Positions 8,221 through 17,077 are shown, counted from the stretch's first letter. The stretch is 38,647 bases of DNA from an uncultured Collinsella sp. (GCA_902492545.1 CABULX010000003.1:1-38647), one strand, 5' to 3'. Notes: a model not told the origin generated them from the sequence alone. Numbers and translations are program-made.

Positions 8221-8820
8221 ATGGACATCACCAGGAACATGAACGGAGCCAGAGCGCTCGTCGTGGGCGCAGGACTCGCGCTCGCGCTCGCAATGGGCGC
8301 CGCCCCGACGCCAGCTATGGCAGCCGGGCGCGTTGGAACCACGAAAGTAATGGTCAGGACCGAGATCGACAACGTTGAGTTCAAAGTTCCGACGGTTATT
8401 CCCTTCGTCGCCAAGGCCGACGGCGCGCTTCAGGGCCCCTCAGAAGACGCGACCACCATCGACAATCATTCGGCCTACGGCATTCATGTCACCAACATGA
8501 AGATCGACGCCATGAACACCTGGACCATTGCTGCCGACGCCAAGGCCGGAACCGCACAGAACTCCATCGACTTTAAGGTCGGCCCCGACGGCGCACTCCA
8601 GAACGCCAGCGCCGCAATGCAAGGGACAGGCCTCGATCTTTCCAAGAACGCAGCCTTCGACATGGGCTACCAGGGCATTGCCGGCGGCACGGACAAAATT
8701 AAGCTCAAGACAAGCGGAAACGTCGCCCGCGTCACGCGCGACATCTTCCGCGTAACCGGCGAAGGCGATCAGGTTGCAACGATCACCTGGACGGTCGAGC
8801 CCGGTGCGCACACGGCATAA
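8221..8820 (+). CDS. Secreted surface protein with WxL-like C-terminal pattern
   Basis: A 199-residue protein with a clear signal peptide (about residues 1-34, cleavage after PAMA). The mature part is beta-rich with two Trp motifs, W101 in NTWTIAAD and W190 in ITWTVEPG. This two-tryptophan arrangement with the second near the C-terminus resembles WxL cell-surface domains, although the third position is Ile or Val rather than Leu. The neighbouring small sortase-type anchor protein strengthens the comparison, since WxL loci in Firmicutes also carry one. The function is probably cell-surface attachment, by inference. The ribosome site is AAAGGA. Confidence 0.7.
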   Translation: MDITRNMNGARALVVGAGLALALAMGAAPTPAMAAGRVGTTKVMVRTEIDNVEFKVPTVIPFVAKADGALQGPSEDATTIDNHSAYGIHVTNMKIDAMNTWTIAADAKAGTAQNSIDFKVGPDGALQNASAAMQGTGLDLSKNAAFDMGYQGIAGGTDKIKLKTSGNVARVTRDIFRVTGEGDQVATITWTVEPGAHTA

Positions 8821-9085
8821 GGCCGTCGCCCTGACCGCCGCCGTCAGCATCCTAGCGTTTAGGCCAGCCATGGCCTTTGCCCAGCAAGAACAGGCTCAGG
8901 CCGCCACGCAAGTGACGGTCGACCTCTCGGAGCTCGACCGCGGCGACCGCGAGGAACCGTTGGCGCAGACAGGCGACAGACGATGGCTCTTGGCAGCAGG
9001 CGCCACAGCAGCAGGCGCGGGAACCGCCGGCCTCGGTCTGCACATCAAACGCAGCCAGAAACAAAACACGGACAGACCGCACTAA
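8804..9085 (+). CDS. Small LAQTG-anchored sortase substrate
   Basis: A 93-residue protein: signal peptide (residues 1 to about 26, ending MAFAQQ), a short acidic linker, the sorting signal LAQTG at about residues 53-57, a hydrophobic Ala/Gly-rich helix (about 61-79) and a positive tail (HIKRSQK). LAXTG, as opposed to LPXTG, is the motif preferred by class E sortases of actinobacteria. The GTG at 8804 is preferred over the TTG at 8774 because it places the basic residues directly before the signal helix. It overlaps the upstream secreted-protein gene by 17 bases. Only about 27 residues would be exposed, so it is more a scaffold or anchor than a functional domain. No sortase gene is in the window. 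Confidence 0.75.
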   Translation: MRTRHKAVALTAAVSILAFRPAMAFAQQEQAQAATQVTVDLSELDRGDREEPLAQTGDRRWLLAAGATAAGAGTAGLGLHIKRSQKQNTDRPH

Positions 9086-9103
9086 ATTAGCTAAGGAGAC
9101 CCC

Positions 9104-10534
9104 ATGGCATCGAAGAACCTTTTGCCCGTCGTCGCACTCTGCGGCGCGCTCGCAACCGGAACGCCTGTCGCCGCTTGGGCGACTCCCGCCATGGCAGACT
9201 CCTTACCAGCAGCCCTAAGTTCCGCACCAAATCCGTCGAGCGCCATTGCGTGCAAGCGTTTTTCGATCGCACAGGCCGCGATCTCAACCTCGGGATGCCT
9301 TCGTCGTAATACGGACGGCTCGATAGTCGTGGATATCAAGCGTTCGAACAAGGCAAACGGCTCCCAGGCGGGGTGCGCCGTCTGCACGTGGCGCTCGGTT
9401 GTGCTCGATGCGGATGGCGATCCATGCAATTTAGAGCTGCGCATCGACATCGCTTCGGTCGATGACTCGGCGAACGGAGCGAAGGTCGCCTTCGACGGTA
9501 CGTTTTTTGAGAAAGGAGGCGGTATATGTCTGGGCTGCGCCGCCGCGAATGCAGACGACACGCAGCCCACCCTCTCATTCACGGCATCGTTGCGGCTGAC
9601 CAAAGCCGGCACCGATGCCATCGCGGCGGGAGAAGCGTCCCTGCTGTTCTACGCCGTCAGCGCCAAAGACACAGACGCTCATTTCGAGAAGCCAGCCGGA
9701 TCACTCAGCCTTACACGAGGGATAGAGGCAGACCCTATTGAAATCGATGCCCACGCGCAAAGCAGGCAACGCATTCTTGCCGACCCGGCGCTTCTCGAAA
9801 TGGAGTGGAACGGGTCCGGAGCCATCGGAATTCTCCCCTCCGCGCTTGACGCCAAGACGCTCCCCCCAAACAACGAACCCATCAACGCAACCATACAAGA
9901 AGAGAGCGCGGACAAAGAAGCAGGTGCGGGCGACACGCCGTCGCCGACAAACAGCGTCCCAGCTTCTTTCGAAGCGCCGAATGAGCCCGCTGCCGATCCA
10001 AACAATCCCGAGCTCGCGGACAGTCTGGGGCTTGCTGATCCTCAGGAGATCGATGAAGGTAACTGCTGCGTGCTTGCCGCGCTCGACCACACGGAGGTCA
10101 TCGACGCTGCGAACATCGAAGTTGCCGCCGCCAATCAGCCCGTCCGCAAGTCGGCTATCATCGCATTTCCTGAATCCATCGAAGTCGTCTTTTTGCCATC
10201 GGGCGAGGTCGTGGCCCCAACACTGCTCACCTTGTTGGGCGCCAAGAATACTCGAAACGAAATTAAAAAGGTCACAGTTGTCGACCCTGCAACCACCGCC
10301 AAGCTGCGTCTATACGCCGTTGCTCCAGACGGAGGCAAGACCTTGGAATTCGATGGCGACACACTCCTAGCCTGGCGACGTCTGGACATTATGCAAGACG
10401 TCTCGTATCAGATCGAACTCGAAGGGTTTGATCGTGCCCGCGATGCCAATATCATCGCCGCGGCTATTGAATCCCCACAGCGGCTTATGACACTGCGCTT
10501 TGAATACTATCCCTATGTCCCGACAACCACCTGA
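9104..10534 (+). CDS. Large secreted cysteine-containing protein of unknown function
   Basis: A 476-residue protein with a signal peptide (cleavage near residue 31, PAMA-D) after a strong AAGGAG site. The N-terminal mature third carries cysteines C50, C65, C91, C94 (CAVC), C108, C142 and C145 (CLGC), probably forming disulfides outside the cell. An acidic, Pro/Ala/Asn-rich linker (about 260-330) looks disordered, and a beta-rich C-terminal domain of about 140 residues follows. There is no C-terminal anchor. It is the last gene of the surface cluster and presumably interacts with the WxL-like and LAQTG proteins. I do not recognise a family. Confidence 0.72.
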   Translation: MASKNLLPVVALCGALATGTPVAAWATPAMADSLPAALSSAPNPSSAIACKRFSIAQAAISTSGCLRRNTDGSIVVDIKRSNKANGSQAGCAVCTWRSVVLDADGDPCNLELRIDIASVDDSANGAKVAFDGTFFEKGGGICLGCAAANADDTQPTLSFTASLRLTKAGTDAIAAGEASLLFYAVSAKDTDAHFEKPAGSLSLTRGIEADPIEIDAHAQSRQRILADPALLEMEWNGSGAIGILPSALDAKTLPPNNEPINATIQEESADKEAGAGDTPSPTNSVPASFEAPNEPAADPNNPELADSLGLADPQEIDEGNCCVLAALDHTEVIDAANIEVAAANQPVRKSAIIAFPESIEVVFLPSGEVVAPTLLTLLGAKNTRNEIKKVTVVDPATTAKLRLYAVAPDGGKTLEFDGDTLLAWRRLDIMQDVSYQIELEGFDRARDANIIAAAIESPQRLMTLRFEYYPYVPTTT

Positions 10535-10557
10535 GGCTTAAATGCCGCGCATCATTC

Positions 10558-10622
10558 CTAATACCACTTATATAACGTATTAGATGAGTCGCGATGTACC
10601 TCGCATTTCGTTCTGCTACGAT
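10558..10622 (+). promoter_or_regulatory. candidate promoter/operator region before the DUF554 gene
   Basis: CTAATAC (10558-10564) and GTATTAG (10577-10583) form an inverted repeat spaced by 12 bases, suggestive of a dimeric repressor site. Downstream, TG-C-TACGAT (10614-10622) resembles an extended -10 element about 30 bases before the ATG at 10653. No good -35 is visible, as is common with extended -10 promoters. Confidence 0.35.
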
Positions 10623-10652
10623 TGCCACGTTGGCATCAATACAGGAGGGCTC

Positions 10653-11369
10653 ATGCCGGGCTTGGGAACAATCATCAACGTTGTGCTTTTAGTTGCGGGC
10701 GGTCTTTTGGGATTAGCGGGCGGCCGCTTCATTACACCGCGCATCCAAGACACGCTCATGAAAGCATCGGGGCTGTGCGTCCTGTTTATCGGCCTTGGCG
10801 GCACCATGCAAAAGATGCTCCTTATCGATGGGAAGGCGCTAGCGACCACCGGCACCACCATGCTCATCGTCTCGTTCGCCCTCGGCTCGCTCATCGGCGA
10901 GGCCATCAACTTGGAGGCCGCCATCGAGAACCTTGGCGAATGGCTCAAGCGCAAAACCGGCAGCGAGGGCGATAACGAGTTCACCAACGCTTTTGTCTCG
11001 ACTTCACTCACCGTGTGTATCGGCGCCATGGCCATTGTGGGATCGATCCAGGACGGTCTGCTCGGTGACTGGTCAACGCTTGCCCTGAAAGGCGCATTGG
11101 ACTGCATCATCGTCTGCACCATGACGGCGTCGCTTGGCCGCGGCTGCATTTTCTCCGCCCTGCCCGTCGCCGTGTTCCAGGGGACGATCACGCTGTTTGC
11201 CGGCGCACTCTCCCCCATCATGACTACGGCAGCCCTCGACAGCCTTTCGCTCGTAGGCTCCATGCTCATCTTCTGCGTCGGCGTCAACCTCATCCGTCCT
11301 CAGACCTTCCGCACGGCCAATATGCTCCCCTCCGTCGTCATCGCCGTCATCTACGCCCTCCTGTTCTAA
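10653..11369 (+). CDS. DUF554 family membrane protein (YqgA-like)
   Basis: A 238-residue integral membrane protein with six to seven helices, beginning MPGLGTIINVVLLVAGGLLG and containing the family-like GLGGTMQKML, SLIGEAINLEAAIENLG and VCIGAMAIVGSIQDGL. The function of DUF554 is unknown; a transporter role has been suggested. The ATG at 10653 follows GGAGGG at good spacing; the open frame back to 10584 lacks a ribosome site. It stands alone between the surface cluster and the TerB/ATPase/helicase block. Confidence 0.85.
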   Translation: MPGLGTIINVVLLVAGGLLGLAGGRFITPRIQDTLMKASGLCVLFIGLGGTMQKMLLIDGKALATTGTTMLIVSFALGSLIGEAINLEAAIENLGEWLKRKTGSEGDNEFTNAFVSTSLTVCIGAMAIVGSIQDGLLGDWSTLALKGALDCIIVCTMTASLGRGCIFSALPVAVFQGTITLFAGALSPIMTTAALDSLSLVGSMLIFCVGVNLIRPQTFRTANMLPSVVIAVIYALLF

Positions 11370-11390
11370 ATCTATCTACGCAGCAGTATC

Positions 11391-11420
11391 TCGAACACCT
11401 GTTTGATGCTGTGCTATGAT
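11391..11420 (+). promoter_or_regulatory. candidate extended -10 promoter for the TerB/ATPase/helicase operon
   Basis: TG-C-TATGAT (11412-11420) is a good extended -10 box (TATGAT differs from TATAAT at one base). The matching -35 region around 11391-11397 is weak. The GTG start at 11458 lies about 37 bases downstream with AGGAGAGGAGAAG in front. This is the only plausible start point for the three-gene block. Confidence 0.5.
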
Positions 11421-11457
11421 ATGAGGTCACCGAAGCTGCGTTAGGAGAGGAGAAGCG

Positions 11458-13218
11458 GTGGCCGACCAGGACATCAAGATGCTCATCGAGCGCATTATGG
11501 CCGAGGCCCGGACCCATCAGTCCGCCCGCTTCTCAAACGAAATCTACGCAGACGAGCCGATTCTCAAAACCGGCCGACAGATGCAGAATTTCCTCCCCGA
11601 CCAATACCGCAAGATGCGCGAGATATCGCGCTGGCAGGATGACCCCAAGGGTGGCGCGGGACGTTGGCTTTCGGAAGCCGAGCTTTTCTACCGCCAAGGC
11701 CTGCTGATGGCCGACTTTGAGGACGACTGTCCCTACAACGGCACATTCAAGTCGTACTTTCCCACCTATAACGCCATGAGCGATCGGCAGCTGCGCGGCT
11801 ATTTTACCTGGCGCACCCAAGTGCGCCGCGGAACCGTCGAGGAAACGTCTACGTCCTTTGCCTTTCTGTATCTCTATGAGCTGATCTGCGGCATTGGCGT
11901 AGATGACCCACTCGATGGTTTTAACAAAATCAAGGCCTTTTGGGATGCCTATCGCGCCTTTGAACCCGGCATCGACCGGTTCGCACGCGTGTGGCTGCAG
12001 GACTACGCCGTGTTCCACGGACTCGACCCCAAGCTGCTTCGCGACTCTAAAACCGTCATGTTCGATAACGCCCTTATCGAGCTGCGGCGTGCGGCGCGAG
12101 ACCTTGCGCCCGCGCCAACGCCGTCAGACCTGGCGCCTGCGCGTCGCAAGACCTCCGAGCCTACGCTCCCCCTTCCGCCCGACGAGGCGCGCGAGGAGCG
12201 ACTCATGGCCGCCATCAACGCCCTCTCCACGTATAACCTCAATAACTCACGGCTCGATCGCAGTCACCATCGCGACCTACGCCACGTGGCATGCGCCGTG
12301 TATGTCCGTATGGCGCGCTACTATGACACGCACCGAAAGAGCGGTATCGTGGCGAGCTTGTTTGGGGAGGAGACGGCCATGCCCTATACCATGTTTGCCT
12401 CGGCTGTGTTCTTTGCGCCTAATCGCCACGAGGATTGCGAATACCGTCTGGACCCCATCCATATTTACCGTTGTCAAAACGGCTTTTGGGAATGCATGCG
12501 AATTCACGGCAGCAGGCAAAAAAGCAGCAAGCTTGGTGAGATGATGCGCGCCTGCGACCAACGGCTGCGCCTGGCCCTAGACCCCACCCACCCCCTAAAG
12601 GAGGAGAAGGTCCCCAAATATCTGGCCAAGATCATCGATGACGAGATCGTGGCATGGCTTTCGTGGGACGCCGCGCACCAACCCGTCAAGATCGATATCG
12701 ATTTGAGTCAGCTGGGGCACATTCGGAGCGCCGCCGCGCAAACGCGTGAGGCACTTTTGATTGATGAGGAGCGCGAGGATGATGTGCCTATGGAAGCCGA
12801 GGCGACGCTTATCGAGCAACCGAACACCGAGTCTGCGCCCGGCATGGCTGCCGAACCTGGCGAGATGACCATACGGCAAGACGAACCCGACGAGCCGACT
12901 GTCTCCACCGAAGAGTTTGGCGTCGTGGCACCGCTCCTCGTGTCTGCGCCCGCACCCGTAACGCCCGCGCCCACTTACGCCGCGACCGAACTCGCGCCCG
13001 CCGCAAATGCCTATCTGCGCGCGCTGCTCGAGCAAAACGCAGCGCAAGCGACATCGGCAGTGGAGAGGTCGGGGCAGAGCGAGGACATGCTCGTCGATAC
13101 CATCAACGAGGCGCTCTTTGACCTGGTGGGCGACACCGTTATTGAATTTGGCTCAGCAGGACCGCACATTATCGAGGACTACGAAGCAGACGTGAGAGGA
13201 TACCTAGACCATGAGTGA
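11458..13218 (+). CDS. TerB_N / TerB_C domain protein
   Basis: A 586-residue cytoplasmic protein starting at GTG after an extended purine-rich ribosome site. Residues of about 60-200 match the TerB_N domain (GRWLSEAELFYRQGLLM, then YNAMSDRQLRGYFTWRTQVR and FLYLYELICGIGV, ending WLQDYAVFHGLD). Residues of about 360-450 and the extreme C-terminus (DMLVDTINEALFDLVGDTVI, IIEDYEADV) match TerB_C, with an acidic Pro/Ala-rich linker between. Such proteins occur with ATPases and SF2 helicases in predicted DNA-processing or defence loci; the biochemical role is unknown. It overlaps the ATPase gene by eight bases, supporting coupled expression. No central TerB tellurite-type domain is evident. Confidence 0.85.
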   Translation: MADQDIKMLIERIMAEARTHQSARFSNEIYADEPILKTGRQMQNFLPDQYRKMREISRWQDDPKGGAGRWLSEAELFYRQGLLMADFEDDCPYNGTFKSYFPTYNAMSDRQLRGYFTWRTQVRRGTVEETSTSFAFLYLYELICGIGVDDPLDGFNKIKAFWDAYRAFEPGIDRFARVWLQDYAVFHGLDPKLLRDSKTVMFDNALIELRRAARDLAPAPTPSDLAPARRKTSEPTLPLPPDEAREERLMAAINALSTYNLNNSRLDRSHHRDLRHVACAVYVRMARYYDTHRKSGIVASLFGEETAMPYTMFASAVFFAPNRHEDCEYRLDPIHIYRCQNGFWECMRIHGSRQKSSKLGEMMRACDQRLRLALDPTHPLKEEKVPKYLAKIIDDEIVAWLSWDAAHQPVKIDIDLSQLGHIRSAAAQTREALLIDEEREDDVPMEAEATLIEQPNTESAPGMAAEPGEMTIRQDEPDEPTVSTEEFGVVAPLLVSAPAPVTPAPTYAATELAPAANAYLRALLEQNAAQATSAVERSGQSEDMLVDTINEALFDLVGDTVIEFGSAGPHIIEDYEADVRGYLDHE

Positions 13219-14515
13219 TACCGCATCCGCAGCACCCCGCGTGCCCAAGCGCGTCGCCGCCGTCATTCTCAACTCGCTCAAGGGCGGCGTGGTCCCGCGC
13301 ATCGGCCTTCCCTATATCACCGTGGGGCGCGAGGTCGAGATCCGTGCTCTGCTCACCGACCTGAGCCTCATCGCCGATGGCGGCGCAAGCTTCCGTTTCC
13401 TAGTCGGTCGCTACGGCGCCGGCAAGAGCTTTTTGCTCCAGACCATCCGCACGCACGCCATGGGCGAGGGATTCGTCGTCGCCGATGCCGACTTATCCCC
13501 TGAACGCCGTCTGCAGGGCGGCCAGGGACAGGGCCTTGCCACCTACCGTGAGCTCATCCGCAACATATCGACCAAGACGCGCCCCGAGGGCGGTGCGCTC
13601 AACCTTATCCTGGATCGCTGGGTCGCCTCGTGTGCCGATGCCGACGAGTCTGCCGTCAATGCCCAACTGGCCCCACTCGAGGAAATGGTCCACGGCTTCG
13701 ACTTCGCCCGCATGCTCCGCCGCTACCGCGCGGCCGTATCCGAGGGCGACGAAGAAGCTATGAGCCGCGTGACCAAATGGATTCGCGGCGAGTACCGCAC
13801 CAAGAGTGAGGCACGCGCCGAGCTGGGCTCCTCGACCATCATCAGCGATGACGACTGGTACGACTACGTTAAGCTCATCGCGCGTTTTTTGGTCTGCAGC
13901 GGCTACAAGGGTATGTTGGTGCTCATCGACGAGCTCGTGAATCTGTATAAGATTCCCAACGCGATCACGCGCCAGTACAACTACGAGAAGATCCTGACCA
14001 TGTACAACGACACACTCCAGGGCAAGGCGCAGTACCTGGGCATGATCATGGGCGGCACGCCAACCTCCATCGAAGACCGCCGCCGCGGCGTGTTCTCCTA
14101 CGAGGCTCTGCGTAGCCGACTCGCTCAGGGTCGCTTTGCGCGCGAGGACCTTAAGGACATGCTCGCGCCCATCATCCGTCTGCAGCCACTCACCTACGAG
14201 GAGCTGCTGGTGCTGATCGAAAAACTCATGCAAATTCACGCCGGCTACTTTGGCTGGACGCCCACGCTTACCGAGAACGACTTGGTGGACTTCCTCAAGA
14301 TCGAGTTCGGTCGTGTGGGAGCCGACACACATCTGACGCCGCGTGAAGTCATTCGCGACTTTATCGAGCTGCTCGACATCCTATGCCAGAACCCCGACGC
14401 CAACGTAGCCGAGCTGCTGCAAAGCGTCGGCGGCGACGCGCTGGTGCCGGCAGCAGCAACAGGCGACACCGGCACCGCAGGCGGCGACCGTAACTTCGCC
14501 GAATTCACCATCTAA
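13211..14515 (+). CDS. BrxC/BrxD-like (DUF2791) P-loop ATPase
   Basis: A 434-residue AAA+-like ATPase. Walker A is VGRYGAGKS (about residues 65-73), Walker B is MLVLIDEL with D240-E241, and a sensor-like segment MIMGGTPTSIEDRRRG follows. The N-terminal lead (RVAAVILNSLKGGVVPRIGL, then YITVGREVEI) is typical of the BrxC/BrxD ATP-binding family found in BREX phage-defence loci. At 434 residues it matches BrxD in size and is far shorter than BrxC (over 1000). It starts within the end of the TerB gene. It probably forms a complex with the flanking TerB protein and helicase. No BREX methylase or PglZ is present, so this is not a canonical BREX locus. Confidence 0.85.
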   Translation: MSDTASAAPRVPKRVAAVILNSLKGGVVPRIGLPYITVGREVEIRALLTDLSLIADGGASFRFLVGRYGAGKSFLLQTIRTHAMGEGFVVADADLSPERRLQGGQGQGLATYRELIRNISTKTRPEGGALNLILDRWVASCADADESAVNAQLAPLEEMVHGFDFARMLRRYRAAVSEGDEEAMSRVTKWIRGEYRTKSEARAELGSSTIISDDDWYDYVKLIARFLVCSGYKGMLVLIDELVNLYKIPNAITRQYNYEKILTMYNDTLQGKAQYLGMIMGGTPTSIEDRRRGVFSYEALRSRLAQGRFAREDLKDMLAPIIRLQPLTYEELLVLIEKLMQIHAGYFGWTPTLTENDLVDFLKIEFGRVGADTHLTPREVIRDFIELLDILCQNPDANVAELLQSVGGDALVPAAATGDTGTAGGDRNFAEFTI

Positions 14516-14550
14516 CCTGCCAAAAAGGGACAGGTTTATTTTGGCAGGTT
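14514..14550. repeat. perfect palindrome with GGGACAGG loop inside the helicase operon
   Basis: AACCTGCCAAAA (14514-14525) is the exact inverted complement of 14539-14550, with the 13-base loop AGGGACAGGTTTA. It begins in the stop codon of the ATPase gene and lies about 80 bases before the helicase start. The loop word GGGACAGG also occurs in the palindrome at 28696-28746, so these may be copies of one REP-like family. In the message the stem could dampen or separate helicase expression; a TTTTAT follows the right arm, so partial termination is possible. Confidence 0.7.
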
Positions 14551-14631
14551 TTATCTGGGCGAACGTTGAGACTGTAATGCAGCAAGCCGTTGCCAGCCGC
14601 GTTGAGAGATTCGTTTTTGAGAGGAGGCCCC

Positions 14632-17076
14632 ATGAACGCCTTTGACCGCTACGCCCCGTTTATCCAAGACTTCATCTACTCCCACGATTGGGAGAGCCTG
14701 CGCTCTATCCAGGTTGCGGCGGCAGACGCCATCTTTAACACACAAGACAATGTGCTCCTAACGGCATCCACAGCTTCCGGCAAAACCGAAGCGGCCTTCT
14801 TTCCCATCCTGACCGAGTTTTGGGAGAACCCGCCCGCAAGCGTTGGTGCCCTCTACATTGGCCCCCTCAAGGCACTCATCAATGATCAGTTCGTCCGTCT
14901 CAATGACCTGTGCGAAGAGGCCGATATCCCTGTCTGGCACTGGCATGGCGATGTCTCGCAGTCGCACAAGGCTAAGCTCATCAAAAAACCGAGCGGTATC
15001 TTGCAGATTACGCCCGAGTCGCTCGAGGCGCTCCTGATCCATAAGCACATGGCAATCCCTCGTATGTTCTGCGACCTGCGCTATGTGGTTATCGACGAGG
15101 TTCATTCGCTCATGCGCGGCGACCGCGGCGGTCAGACGCTCTGCCTTATCGAGCGCCTCTCGCGCATGGCGGGCGTGCAGCCCCGCCGCATCGGCCTTTC
15201 TGCCACCATCGGCGACCCCGAGCGCACGGGCGCCTTTCTCTCACAGGGAACAGGACGCGATTGCATCATCCCCCGCTTTGAGGAACCGCGCCGCGTGTGG
15301 CGCATCTCCATGGAGCACTTCTACAACTCGGGTCCCCAGGCACAGCAGCGGGGATTCGAGAGCACGGGTCCACAAGAAGCCGAGATGCTTGCTTGCGAGC
15401 GTATTGAGCCGGCGGCGCCCGCGGCGCTGCCGGCTGGCGCCCAAGACGTGCGCCACAGCGGACAGCTTACACAGGAGGAACGCCGTCAACGTCGTGAGCG
15501 GGCACGGGGCAAGGCCGCTCCCAAAGACCGTCGCACTTCTTCGGCCCCCGAGGGCGAAGTCGACATCCCACGAGCGACCGAGCAGGCGCTTCTCAACCCC
15601 ACCGACACGGCACCCGACAACGCCGACCCCGGTATGGGCTATATCTTTGAGCATACGCGCGGCCGCAAGTGCCTGGTCTTTGCCAACTCGCGCGAGGAGG
15701 CAGAGGCCGTGTGCTCCATGCTGCGCAGCTACTGCGAGAGCCGGCACGAGCCCGACCGTTTTCTCATCCACCATGGCAATCTTTCGGCATCGCTGCGCGA
15801 AACGGCCGAGGAACTCATGCGCGATGAGGAGCAGGCACAGACAACCGTCACCACCTCCACGCTGGAACTCGGTATCGATATCGGCCGTCTGGAGCGTGCG
15901 TTTCAGATCGACGCGCCGTTTACCGTCAGCTCCTTTTTGCAGCGAATGGGCCGCACGGGGCGCCGCGATCTTCCGCCCGAGATGTGGTTTGTCATGCGCG
16001 AGGAGGAACCCGAGCCGCGCACGATGATGCCCGAGACCATTCCGTGGAAGCTCCTGCAGGGCATCGCGCTCGTACAACTCTATCGCGAGGAAAAGTGGGT
16101 CGAGCCGCCCGAGCTCGATCGACTCCCCTACAGCCTGCTCTACCACCAGACTATGTCGACGCTTGCCAGCACCGGCGAACTCACGCCGGCAGAGCTTGCC
16201 CAGCGCGTGCTCACACTCAGCTATTTCCATCGCATCTCGGCCGATGACTATCGCGTGTTGCTGCGTCACCTCATTAAGATCGACCATATCCAAGTCACCG
16301 AGGGCGGCGGGCTCATCGTGGGTCTCGCGGGCGAGCGCATCATCAACAACTTTAAGTTCTACGCCGTGTTCCAGGAAAACGAGGAGTTCACCGTTCGCAG
16401 CGAATCGGCCGAGCTGGGCACGATTGTCAACCCGCCCCCGCCCGGTGAGCGCATTGCCATCGCCGGCCATTGCTGGATTGTCGAGGAAGTGGACTGGAAG
16501 CGTCACACCGTCTTTGCCACGCAGGTCAAGGGCCGGGTGCCGGCCTACTTTGGCGACTGCCCCGGCGACATCAATACACACGTACTCGAGCGTATGCGCA
16601 AGGCGCTCAACGAGCACGCGGCGTATCCGTACCTGATGGGTAACGCGCGGGCCCGTCTGGCGCAGGCTCGCCATACGGCCGAGATTTCGGGCGCGGGAAC
16701 TAAGCCGCTCATCAACCTGGGTGGCGACACCTGGGTGCTCTTCCCCTGGTTGGGCAGCTACGCCTTTTTGGCGCTCGAGCGCATGCTCAAGATTAAATGC
16801 GCCGCTGAGTTGGGCCTTCGCGGACTCGACCCGTCACGCCCGTACTTTATGCAGTTTAAGATGAAGGCCGACGAGGAGACGTTCTTTGAAGTGCTCGCCG
16901 CCGAAGCCGAGAAAGACTTCGACCCCATCGACCTCGTCTATCCCGGCGAGGTGCCTTACTTTGATCGGTACGACGAATTCGTTCCAGAAGAGCTCGTGCG
17001 CAAAGGCTTTGCCGAAGGCGTGCTCGACATCGAAGACATGAAGCAGCGTGTCCGCAGCTGGCGCGACCATACATAA
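14632..17076 (+). CDS. SF2 DExH-box helicase, Lhr/BrxHI-like
   Basis: An 814-residue helicase. Motif I is TASTASGKTE (about 44-53), motif II DEVH (about 155-158), motif III LSATIGD (about 189-195) and motif VI QRMGRTGRRDLP (near 440). A charged, probably flexible insertion (about 235-325) splits the two RecA domains, followed by a long C-terminal region (about 480-814) rich in Trp and Tyr, as in Lhr-type and BrxHI helicases. The ATG at 14632 follows GAGAGGAGG; an upstream in-frame start at 14590 lacks one. It is the third gene of the TerB/ATPase/helicase block and probably remodels DNA using ATP. Lhr-like DNA repair is the main alternative, but the gene partners favour a dedicated system. Confidence 0.88.
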   Translation: MNAFDRYAPFIQDFIYSHDWESLRSIQVAAADAIFNTQDNVLLTASTASGKTEAAFFPILTEFWENPPASVGALYIGPLKALINDQFVRLNDLCEEADIPVWHWHGDVSQSHKAKLIKKPSGILQITPESLEALLIHKHMAIPRMFCDLRYVVIDEVHSLMRGDRGGQTLCLIERLSRMAGVQPRRIGLSATIGDPERTGAFLSQGTGRDCIIPRFEEPRRVWRISMEHFYNSGPQAQQRGFESTGPQEAEMLACERIEPAAPAALPAGAQDVRHSGQLTQEERRQRRERARGKAAPKDRRTSSAPEGEVDIPRATEQALLNPTDTAPDNADPGMGYIFEHTRGRKCLVFANSREEAEAVCSMLRSYCESRHEPDRFLIHHGNLSASLRETAEELMRDEEQAQTTVTTSTLELGIDIGRLERAFQIDAPFTVSSFLQRMGRTGRRDLPPEMWFVMREEEPEPRTMMPETIPWKLLQGIALVQLYREEKWVEPPELDRLPYSLLYHQTMSTLASTGELTPAELAQRVLTLSYFHRISADDYRVLLRHLIKIDHIQVTEGGGLIVGLAGERIINNFKFYAVFQENEEFTVRSESAELGTIVNPPPPGERIAIAGHCWIVEEVDWKRHTVFATQVKGRVPAYFGDCPGDINTHVLERMRKALNEHAAYPYLMGNARARLAQARHTAEISGAGTKPLINLGGDTWVLFPWLGSYAFLALERMLKIKCAAELGLRGLDPSRPYFMQFKMKADEETFFEVLAAEAEKDFDPIDLVYPGEVPYFDRYDEFVPEELVRKGFAEGVLDIEDMKQRVRSWRDHT

Positions 17077-17077
17077 A

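Noticed and set aside
15241..16674. 477-codon minus-strand frame across the helicase
   Set aside because: Antisense shadow of the helicase, which has all SF2 motifs in the plus frame.
11458..17076. Complete BREX locus
   Set aside because: No PglX methylase, PglZ, BrxA/BrxB or Lon-like gene is present and the flanks are unrelated single genes.
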